From Streptomyces sp. NRRL S-37 (GTDB lineage Bacteria; Actinomycetota; Actinomycetes; Streptomycetales; Streptomycetaceae): DNA of 64,000 nt. Under the pieces are notes generated by a model. The model did no database searches. It was not told the origin of the DNA and saw nothing but the letters and a program-made list of their open reading frames with translations. Positions within the stretch are counted from its first letter, which is position 1; the number at the start of each line of letters is the position of its first letter. Where the stretch lies: contig NZ_JOIZ01000005.1 in NCBI RefSeq assembly GCF_000721605.1, positions 124,001 through 188,000 on the forward strand, read 5' to 3'. Both the position numbers and the translations under genes were made by a program. Positions 7,814 to 13,976 of the stretch are shown one piece after another.

Positions 7814-8380
7814 TCAGGGGGCGTCCGGGGCCCGCAGTCCGGTCATCAGCAGCTCCAGGTACCGGCGGATCTGCGTGCCCTCCCCGCCCGCCAGCTCCGA
7901 GGCCGTCGCCACCCCGTGGGCCAGCCGCAGCACGTCGACGGGCTCGACGTCGCGCCGCAGCACGCCCGCCTCCCGCGCCGCCCCGACCAGCCGGTCCACC
8001 GCGCTCTTCAGCGGATCGCAGCACTCCGTGCCGCCGTCCCCGACGGCGGCGCCCAGCAGCGCCCGCAGTCCCCGGATCCGGAGCATCCCGGCGCCGAGTT
8101 CGTTCAGCCACTCCACCAGCGCCTCGCCCGGCGGCAGCCGCCCGGCCAGGTCGCCGGCCCGCGCCGCGATCGACTCGATGCGGTCGACGTACGCGGCCTC
8201 CAGCAGCGCCTGCCGCGTGGGGAAGTGCCGGTAGAGCGTGCCGGACCCGACGCCCGCCCGCTTGGCGATGTCGTCGAGCGAGGCGCCCTCACCGTGCGCG
8301 GCGAACGCCTCCACCGCGGCCTCCAGCAGCAGTTCGCGATTGCGGCGGGCGTCCGCGCGCATGGACCTGACCTGCGCCAT
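7814..8380 (-). CDS. TetR/AcrR-family transcriptional regulator
   Basis: This 188-residue regulator has a typical TetR helix-turn-helix near the N terminus, with segments SLDDIAKRAGVGSGTLYRHF. The C-terminal domain is the variable ligand-binding and dimerisation half. The ATG at 8380 is preceded by GAGGAG at suitable spacing; a longer upstream reading frame overlaps the TROVE gene and has no ribosome site. It lies 79 bp downstream of the TROVE gene on the same strand and may be co-transcribed with it. It converges with the TerD gene with only 29 bp between stops. Its target is unknown. Confidence 0.85.
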   Translation of the reverse strand: MAQVRSMRADARRNRELLLEAAVEAFAAHGEGASLDDIAKRAGVGSGTLYRHFPTRQALLEAAYVDRIESIAARAGDLAGRLPPGEALVEWLNELGAGMLRIRGLRALLGAAVGDGGTECCDPLKSAVDRLVGAAREAGVLRRDVEPVDVLRLAHGVATASELAGGEGTQIRRYLELLMTGLRAPDAP

Positions 8381-8459
8381 CAGCCACTCCTCACCCCGGG
8401 AACCCTCCCCGTACCCTACCGAGCGGGCAGCGGGGAGGGTCCCGGAACGGAGCACCGCC

Positions 8460-10043
8460 TCACACGGCCCACGGCCAGTCGGCGTCCCGGCCGGCCTCCA
8501 GCAGCGGAACCATCCGGAAGGCCGCGTCGGAGAGACCGCCGAAGGTGTGCCGGTTCGCGGTGCCCGACGGGCCGTGGCCCGCACGGTACCCGGCGAGGTT
8601 CCAGGTGTAGACCGGCACGTCCGCCGGGACCTGCTCGGTCGGGTCGCCGTGGTGGCTGTGGGCGTACTGCTCGTCGGTGACGATCAGCACCCGGTCGTGC
8701 CGCCGGTAGTGCCGGCGCACCGCCCCGGTGGTGTCGGTGCCGCCGAGGTCGCCGAACCGGCCGAGGATCCTCAGCACCGACTCGCCCCGGCGGAACGGCA
8801 CCGGCCTGCTCGTCGAGCCGAACTCGACGAGGTCCGCCTTCCGGGCCCGCAGCGCGAGCGCCGTGCCGAAGACCGCCGCCGCGTCCGCGCGGGTGAGCTC
8901 GGAGCGGTCCGACATCCGCGAGTAGAACATCGAGCCGGAGCGGTCGACGAGCACCAGGGTGCGGCCGGGCAGCGCGGGCACGTTGGCCAGCGAGTGGCCG
9001 AGCGCCTGCTCCAGCGGGTACGACCAGCGCAGCGACGGCGCGTGCCGGTACGCGGCGAGGTACCGGAAGGGGAACTGCCGGGACTTCGCGACCTCCGCCG
9101 GGTCGGCGATGCGGGCGGCGACCCGCGCCGCTGCTTCGTCGGAGACCCCGGCCTCGTCGAAGTTCCGCAGATTCCGGATCAACGCCATCGCCCCCATGGA
9201 GGGAATCATGGCCTCCCAGGCCGCCTTGTCCATCGGCCCCTGGAGCCAGCCCGCCAGCGCCTCCCAGGTGATGCCCGCAGCCGCGAGCCGCTCGGCCCCG
9301 TCGGGTGCCGTGACGACCGCGCGCCGCTCCGCGACGGGCAGTGCCATCAGCTCGCGGTGCGCGGTGAGGACACGGTCCGAGGCGGGTGGCACCGCGGTGT
9401 CCGGGTTGTGCCGGCGGTCGAGGGCGTACCGGAACAGCTCTCCCTGCCACGGCTTGTCCGGGTCGGGGGCCGCGTGCACCAGGTTGAGGATGTCGCCGAA
9501 GCGGTAGCCCTTGGACGCGGTGTCGTACTTCAGCAGGGACTTGCCGCCGTAGAGCCGTCGTACGGCGTCGGCGAGACCGCGCTTGACGGGCTTGGGGATG
9601 CCGCGCCCGTACCGGGCGGTCCAGTACGCGAGGAGTTCACCGGGCTCGTCGGGGCGCCGCAGTACGGAGTCCACGACCTGCCGGTTCGACGGGCCGCCGG
9701 TCGCGCCGGCGTCCAGGCGGGCCTTGACGTACTCGGCGGCGCCCACGATCGACGCGGTCCGCAGGTTGCCCTCGCCGCGCAGCCAGCCGAGCAGCCCGGC
9801 CGTCCAGGACGGGTCGCTCACGGCGAGCTCGCGCACGAGCTTCGCGAACCGGTCGTCGCGGTCGTCACCGGTCTCGTAGAAGGCCCGCTGCGTCACGAAA
9901 TGGGACACGGCGAGCAGGAAAAGCTCGGAGCGCGGCTCCCGCTCGCGGCCCCGGCCGCCCTCGTAGGTACGCAGCACACGGCCGGTCGACGTCACGCGCG
10001 ACGCCGGCTGCGCCTTGGCGGTCCGGATGTTGAATCGCGCCAT
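8460..10043 (-). CDS. rsr: Ro60/Rsr-like TROVE and vWA domain RNA-binding protein
   Basis: The 527-residue protein begins with a TROVE module, the ring of helical repeats that forms the RNA-binding hole of Ro60 (about residues 20-355). It ends in a von Willebrand A domain. The MIDAS metal site is complete: DRSGS at 367-371, a threonine in GGTDT near 435 and an aspartate in VTDEQ near 456. Bacterial Ro60 orthologues (Rsr) bind Y RNAs, which control access of other RNAs to the ring and can tether it to PNPase; they act in rRNA maturation and stress RNA decay. The ATG at 10043 follows a GGGGGA ribosome site. Upstream on the same strand lie three Y-RNA-like structures, the nearest ending about 50 nt before the start codon. 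No RtcA/RtcB genes are adjacent. Confidence 0.88.
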   Translation of the reverse strand: MARFNIRTAKAQPASRVTSTGRVLRTYEGGRGREREPRSELFLLAVSHFVTQRAFYETGDDRDDRFAKLVRELAVSDPSWTAGLLGWLRGEGNLRTASIVGAAEYVKARLDAGATGGPSNRQVVDSVLRRPDEPGELLAYWTARYGRGIPKPVKRGLADAVRRLYGGKSLLKYDTASKGYRFGDILNLVHAAPDPDKPWQGELFRYALDRRHNPDTAVPPASDRVLTAHRELMALPVAERRAVVTAPDGAERLAAAGITWEALAGWLQGPMDKAAWEAMIPSMGAMALIRNLRNFDEAGVSDEAAARVAARIADPAEVAKSRQFPFRYLAAYRHAPSLRWSYPLEQALGHSLANVPALPGRTLVLVDRSGSMFYSRMSDRSELTRADAAAVFGTALALRARKADLVEFGSTSRPVPFRRGESVLRILGRFGDLGGTDTTGAVRRHYRRHDRVLIVTDEQYAHSHHGDPTEQVPADVPVYTWNLAGYRAGHGPSGTANRHTFGGLSDAAFRMVPLLEAGRDADWPWAV

Positions 10044-10094
10044 GGTGAATTCCCCCGAATTCTTTTCGCTGTCGGAGGGAGGCGCGACAAAGGA

Positions 10095-10236
10095 GGGTGC
10101 CCGAGAAACGAGTCGGCCGCGGAACAAGTCGGGCGCGTCTTCCACTTCCGCCACACCGGCCCGAAGCCGATGACGGGATTCGAACCCGCAGTGAACCCGA
10201 TCCGAGAAGTACCCGCTGCCTGCGCACCGGGCACCC
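10095..10236 (-). ncRNA. YrlA-type Y RNA with permuted leucine-tRNA-like module
   Basis: Read on the minus strand, a 9-bp perfect closing stem (10236-10228 with 10103-10095, GGGTGCCCG/CGGGCACCC) encloses a conserved GGTGCGCAGGCAG motif. Inside is a tRNA-like module in permuted order: a T arm with the GGTTCGAATCC core (10189-10173), the 3' acceptor strand (10172-10166), a 5-nt loop TTCGG, the 5' acceptor strand GCCGGTG (10160-10154), then a D arm (10153-10132). The two acceptor strands pair over 7 bp. The D arm (TGGCGGAAGTGGAAGACGC) resembles leucine tRNA. TCGGG before the T arm can pair with CCCGA after the D arm, in the place of an anticodon stem. Such tRNA mimicry is known for bacterial YrlA RNAs. 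It ends about 50 nt before the rsr start and shares motifs with the two RNAs upstream. Confidence 0.75.
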
Positions 10237-10245
10237 ACCAAATGC

Positions 10246-10325
10246 CGCACCTCCCGAGATCAAGTCGGCGGCGGCCTGGATTCGTCTGCGGCGAAGGAGC
10301 CGTCGCCCGCGCACCGGGAGGTACG
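10246..10325 (-). ncRNA. Short Y-RNA-like structure lacking the tRNA module
   Basis: An 11-bp closing helix (10325-10315 with 10256-10246, one G-U pair) encloses about 58 nt. After the helix comes GGTGCGCGGGCGA, matching the GGTGCG-AGGCAG motif of both neighbours. Before the 3' strand comes CCGACTTGATCT, matching CCGACTCGTTTCT in the rsr-proximal RNA. The interior holds only short GC hairpins and no T or D arm. It sits 9 nt from the RNA on its 3' side and about 5 nt from the one on its 5' side, so all three may be processed from one transcript. The assignment rests on helix and motif conservation only. Confidence 0.55.
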
Positions 10326-10330
10326 TGAAG

Positions 10331-10478
10331 TTGTGGTGTCCAGAGATCGAGGCCGGCGGAACCAACGATGGTGCTCTAACCCCTGAGCTACACCGGCGCG
10401 TTGTGCCGGTGACGGGACTCGAACCCGTGACCGCCCCATGATGAGTGGAAGTAGGTCCTGCCTTCGCACCTGGACGTG
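10331..10478 (-). ncRNA. YrlA-type Y RNA with permuted class I tRNA-like module
   Basis: The closing stem pairs GTCCAG (10475-10470) with CTGGAC (10343-10338). Next come the conserved GGTGCGAAGGCAG motif, then a T arm (10428-10412, core GGTTCGAGTCC), the 3' acceptor strand CACCGGC (10411-10405), a 7-nt loop ACAACGC and the 5' acceptor strand GCCGGTG (10397-10391). A typical class I D arm follows (10390-10372, TAGCTCAGGGGTTAGAGCA). The acceptor strands pair perfectly over 7 bp. The T half thus precedes the D half, so this cannot be an ordinary tRNA gene. GTTCCGC and GGCC before the 3' stem match the rsr-proximal copy, while the closing stems differ with compensatory changes, which supports a conserved RNA family. 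Confidence 0.75.
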
Positions 10479-10482
10479 CATC

Positions 10483-10488
10483 ACTCTA
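10483..10488 (-). promoter_or_regulatory. Candidate -10 box for the Y RNA / rsr transcript
   Basis: TAGAGT on the minus strand (10488-10483) fits the TANNNT -10 consensus. It would start transcription near 10476, exactly at the closing stem of the first Y-like RNA. No convincing -35 box is visible. Confidence 0.35.
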
Positions 10489-10521
10489 GGAGGGCGGCCC
10501 TCGGCCGGGCGAGCGAATTAA

Positions 10522-11973
10522 TCAGCGGCGCTTCTGCCGCTTCCAGGGCCCGGTGATGGCGAGCATGATGCCGGGTTCCTGGATGTTGGCGTACAGGGTC
10601 TTGCCGTCGGGGGAGAAAGTGACGCCGGTGAATTCGCTGAACTCGGGCTCCTCCTCGGTGCCGATGTTCAGTTCGTTGCGGGCGATGGGGTAGGTGCGTC
10701 CGCTGTCGGTGGCGCCGAACAGGTGCTGCGCGCCCTCGCCGTCCTCGGCGATGATCAGGCCGCCGTACGGCGAGACGGTGATGTTGTCCGGGCCGTCGAA
10801 GGCACCGTCCCCGGACGGGTCCCGGTCGGCGCCGAGCAGGACCTTCAGGGTCAGCGTGCGGCGCCTGGGGTCGTAGAACCAGACCTGGCCGTCGTGCCGC
10901 ACGGGGCTCTCCTCGCGGGCGTACGAGGAGACGATGTACGCCCCGCCGTCACCCCACCACATACCCTCCAGCTTGCGGGCGCGGGTGACCTCGCCCTCCG
11001 CGAACTGCTCACGCACGTCGACGGTCCGCGCGTCGCGGTCGGGTACGTCCACCCAGTCGACGCCGTACACCGTGCCGGTCCTCGTGGCGCGGGAGAGGTC
11101 GTCGACGTACCGGCCGCCGGAGTCGTAGCACTTGGGCGCCTGGAGGACGCCGGCGTCGTCGGCGAGGGTGCGGAACCTGCCGGGGCCGTGGCGGAAGTCC
11201 TCCGGCGGGGTCCAGCGGTAGAAGAGGCCGTTGGGCTCGTCGGCGTCCTCGGTGAGGTAGGCGTGGCCGCGCTTGACGTCGATGACGACGGCCTCGTGGT
11301 CGTAACGGCCGAAGAACTTCAGCGGCTTGGGGTCGCGGTTGGCGCGCCGGTCGGCGGGGTCGACCTCGAAGACGTAGCCGTGGTCCTTGGTCATGCCGTT
11401 CTGGCCGGCCCGGTCGGAGTTCTCCTCACAGGTGAGCCAGGTGCCCCAGGGGGTGCTGCCGCCGGCGCAGTTGTTGGCGGTGCCGGCGATGCCGACCCAT
11501 TCGGCGACGCTGCCGTCGCGGCGCACCTCGACGACGGTGCAGCCACCGGGGGCGGCCGGGTCGTAGACCAGGCCCTCGGCGAGCGGGACGGGGAACTCCC
11601 GTTCGTCGCGCGGGCCGTCCATCTCGTGGTTGTTGACCAGGAGGGTGCTGCCGCGAGGTCCGGGGAAGGCGGCGGTGCCGTCGTGGTCGGCGGGCGTGAA
11701 CTCCCCCGATTCCAGGCGGGTTCTACCGGTGTGGGTGAGGACGCGGTAGGTGAACCCGGCGGGCAGGGCGAGGAGTCCGGCCGGATCCGCGACGAGCGGC
11801 CCGTACCCGACCCCGTCGTGCCGTCCGGCCGCTGCCCCGGCGCCTTCGTCCACGCTCTCGGTGTCGGTGACCGCGAGGGCGTGGGGCGCGGAGGCGAGGG
11901 CGGCCACACTGCCCGCCAGCGTGACACCGGCGAGCGCGGACGTCCTGGTGAAGTCCCTGCGGGTGAGCGACAT
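10522..11973 (-). CDS. Tat-exported PhoX/DUF839-family phosphatase-like protein
   Basis: The 483-residue precursor starts with a twin-arginine signal (SLTRRDFTRT) and a hydrophobic Ala-rich stretch ending near residue 33, so it is exported folded by Tat. The mature part matches the DUF839/PhoX family of calcium/iron-dependent alkaline phosphatases, with segments such as LLVNNHEMDGPRDE, GGSTPWGTWLTCEEN and FTGVTFSPDGKTLYANIQEPG. It likely releases phosphate from organic esters outside the cell. The ATG at 11973 has AGGAGA upstream. A pair of 11-bp PHO-box-like repeats lies about 70 bp upstream, which suggests PhoP control. Confidence 0.8.
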   Translation of the reverse strand: MSLTRRDFTRTSALAGVTLAGSVAALASAPHALAVTDTESVDEGAGAAAGRHDGVGYGPLVADPAGLLALPAGFTYRVLTHTGRTRLESGEFTPADHDGTAAFPGPRGSTLLVNNHEMDGPRDEREFPVPLAEGLVYDPAAPGGCTVVEVRRDGSVAEWVGIAGTANNCAGGSTPWGTWLTCEENSDRAGQNGMTKDHGYVFEVDPADRRANRDPKPLKFFGRYDHEAVVIDVKRGHAYLTEDADEPNGLFYRWTPPEDFRHGPGRFRTLADDAGVLQAPKCYDSGGRYVDDLSRATRTGTVYGVDWVDVPDRDARTVDVREQFAEGEVTRARKLEGMWWGDGGAYIVSSYAREESPVRHDGQVWFYDPRRRTLTLKVLLGADRDPSGDGAFDGPDNITVSPYGGLIIAEDGEGAQHLFGATDSGRTYPIARNELNIGTEEEPEFSEFTGVTFSPDGKTLYANIQEPGIMLAITGPWKRQKRR

Positions 11974-12040
11974 GCTGTCTCCTGTGGCGTGGCCGGTCCG
12001 TGGAGGGTGGCGAACCTCGTGCGCCCGCCACACTCCCGCC

Positions 12041-12062
12041 CATGCCTGAACGCCGGTTGAAC
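12041..12062 (-). promoter_or_regulatory. PHO-box-like direct repeats upstream of the PhoX-type gene
   Basis: On the minus strand two adjacent 11-bp units, GTTCAACCGGC and GTTCAGGCATG, resemble the GTTCACC repeats bound by PhoP in Streptomyces. A third GTTCACG unit lies at 12096-12086. The rest of 11974-12356 holds the two repeat features listed next and no gene. Confidence 0.4.
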
Positions 12063-12204
12063 ACCAGGAGTCACGGTGGTTCTCCCTTGCGTGAACCACC
12101 CGGCCCCCGCACGGCACCGGGCGCATGCCGCTGTCGCGGCGCGGAGAATTCCCGCCCCCCTCCGGTCCTTTCCCGTCCCTGGAAGCCGGCCCCTCGGCCC
12201 CCCG

Positions 12205-12247
12205 CTGCGCCCACACGGCAAAGCCGCATGCCGGCACGGCCCCGCGC
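12205..12247 (+). repeat. Dispersed ~45-bp GC-rich element, copy 1
   Basis: The sequence runs from GCGCCCACACGGC through GCCGGCACGG to CCCGCGC. It matches, with scattered changes, 32551-32602 on the same strand and 54265-54312 on the opposite strand. A short GC hairpin sits in its middle. All three copies are intergenic. Confidence 0.65.
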
Positions 12248-12267
12248 ACATCGCGCCGCCCGGCCGC

Positions 12268-12355
12268 CGGTCACGCGAGCGCGAACGGCACGGCGCAGGT
12301 GCCCGGCCCGCTGAGCGGCCGCCGGCTCGGTCACGCGCGCGCGAGCGGCGCGGCG
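12268..12355. repeat. Two 28-bp direct repeats
   Basis: Units 12268-12295 and 12328-12355 both follow CGGTCACGCG-GCGCGA-CGGC-CGGCG and differ at about four positions. They end immediately before the stop codon of the leftward gene at 12357. No function is apparent. Confidence 0.5.
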
Positions 12356-12356
12356 T

Positions 12357-13793
12357 TCAGCTCCCGTGCTGCGACCGCGCCTTGAACGCCGCCTTCCTCG
12401 CTTCCTTCGCGATCCGCTTGTCGGGGTGCAGCCGCCCCATGGCCTCCAGCACGTCCGCGGTGGCCGGGTGCTCCACCCGCCAGGCCGTGTCGAAGAAGCC
12501 GCCGTGCTGCCGCGCCAGCCCCTCCACCAGGGAGCGCAGTTCCTCGGAGTTGCCCTCGGCGGCGAGCTGGGCGGCGACCGTGTCGATGGTCAGCCAGAAG
12601 ATCAGGGCCTCGGACGGCGGCGGCACGTCGGCCGCCCCGTGCTCGGCCAGCCACACCCGGGCCAGCCCGCCGAGTTCGGGATCGTCCAGCACCTCCCGCA
12701 GCGCGGGCTCCGCCGCCGTACCGACCAGTGACAGCGCCTGCTGGCACCGCAGCCGCCGCAGCGGCGCGCCCTGGTCCGCCCCGCGTGCCGCCGCCAGCAG
12801 CTCGCGTGCGGCCTGGAGCGGATCACGCCGGTCCAGCCACTGCGCGGTCTCCGCGTGGGCGGCGGCCGGCGGGAAGTCCGCGGTGCCGTCGAGCAGCGCG
12901 TCCGCGCCCTTGTCCACGAGGTCGCCGACGGCCGGCGCCTCGAACCCGGCCTCCAGCAGCCGGGCGCGCAGTCCGTACAGTCCGAGCGGGGTCAGCCGCA
13001 CCATGCCGTACCGGGCGACGTCGGTGTCGTCGACCGGCGCGGCGGGCTCCTCGTCGGCGTCGGCCATCAGCGCCTCGTCCACCGGCCGGTACTCCACGAG
13101 CCCGGCCGGCTCCAGCATGCGGAACTGGTCGTCCAGCCGCATCATCGCGTCGGAGATCCGCTCCAGGACGTCGTCGGTGGGTTCGGCCATGTCCTCGGGC
13201 ACGATCACCGACGCGGCCAGCGCGGGCAACGGCACCATCGTCCCGTCGGCGTCCTCCCCGCCCACGGTCAGCAGGTAGAGGTTCCCGAGCACGCCGTCGA
13301 GGAACTCCGCCTCGGCCTCCGGGTCCCAGCCCAGCGCGTCGAAGTCGATCTCCCCGGGCCCCTCCCCCTCGGCGAGGGCGTCGGCCAGTCCGTCCAGGTC
13401 CGGAACGCTCGCGTCATCGAGCACCGTCTCCAGGGCCGCGAGCCACACTCCGAGCACGTCCTGCGGCGACCCCCCGGTGAGCACCCCCAGCCCGTCCCCC
13501 GCGGTGACGGTCCCCTCCTCCTCGTCGACCACCTCGACGAGCCCGGTGTCCACGGCGACGCGCCAGGCCTCACTGGCGTCGGCGGCGGCGTCCTCCCCGG
13601 TCAGCCCCAGCTCCGCGGCGGCCGCCGGCAGCTGCTCGTCGACGAGCCCGGCGCCGGCGTCGACCCTGGTGTCCGGTCCGGCCCAGCGGGCGAGCCGGGC
13701 GGCCCGGGAGAGCACCGGGGTGGACAGGGCGTCGTGCGCCAGCTCCGCTTCGGGGCGCAGCCGCGCAGGCGGCAGGATGGAGCTGTCTGACAT
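12357..13793 (-). CDS. Conserved hypothetical protein, acidic, 478 residues
   Basis: I do not recognise a named domain in this 478-residue protein. It is rich in Ala, Leu, Asp and Glu, with no signal peptide or membrane segment, so it should be cytoplasmic. Acidic blocks such as VEVVDEEEG and ADADEEPAA separate helical stretches, and the C terminus has short Leu/Ala helices reminiscent of HEAT-like repeats. It ends in a basic tail (KRIAKEARKAAFKAR). The ATG at 13793 follows a TAGGAGA ribosome site. It stands alone, with the divergent nuclease gene 183 bp away. Codon use matches the neighbours, so it is very likely real. Confidence 0.75.
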   Translation of the reverse strand: MSDSSILPPARLRPEAELAHDALSTPVLSRAARLARWAGPDTRVDAGAGLVDEQLPAAAAELGLTGEDAAADASEAWRVAVDTGLVEVVDEEEGTVTAGDGLGVLTGGSPQDVLGVWLAALETVLDDASVPDLDGLADALAEGEGPGEIDFDALGWDPEAEAEFLDGVLGNLYLLTVGGEDADGTMVPLPALAASVIVPEDMAEPTDDVLERISDAMMRLDDQFRMLEPAGLVEYRPVDEALMADADEEPAAPVDDTDVARYGMVRLTPLGLYGLRARLLEAGFEAPAVGDLVDKGADALLDGTADFPPAAAHAETAQWLDRRDPLQAARELLAAARGADQGAPLRRLRCQQALSLVGTAAEPALREVLDDPELGGLARVWLAEHGAADVPPPSEALIFWLTIDTVAAQLAAEGNSEELRSLVEGLARQHGGFFDTAWRVEHPATADVLEAMGRLHPDKRIAKEARKAAFKARSQHGS

Positions 13794-13976
13794 CGGCTGT
13801 TTCTCCTAGGCCTCTCACGACTCGGCCACTCAGCCTAGACGGATTTCCCCCCATGCCGCCCGCTTCATCTCCTCTTCAGCGGGCGTACATGGCCGGAACC
13901 TTGACAAGTGGCGGGGCCCGGCTGGAGATTGACGCGCGTAGAAGAGGGTGGGTCACACGTCCCGGGAGGGAATCCG

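Noticed and set aside
10132..10428. Two ordinary tRNA genes
   Set aside because: T arms, D arms and acceptor strands are present but in permuted order and without anticodon arms, so they are tRNA-like parts of Y RNAs.
12000..12356. Protein-coding gene in the 383-bp gap upstream of the PhoX-type gene
   Set aside because: The frames here are low-complexity Arg/Pro-rich and overlap repeats; no start with ribosome site or domain is seen.
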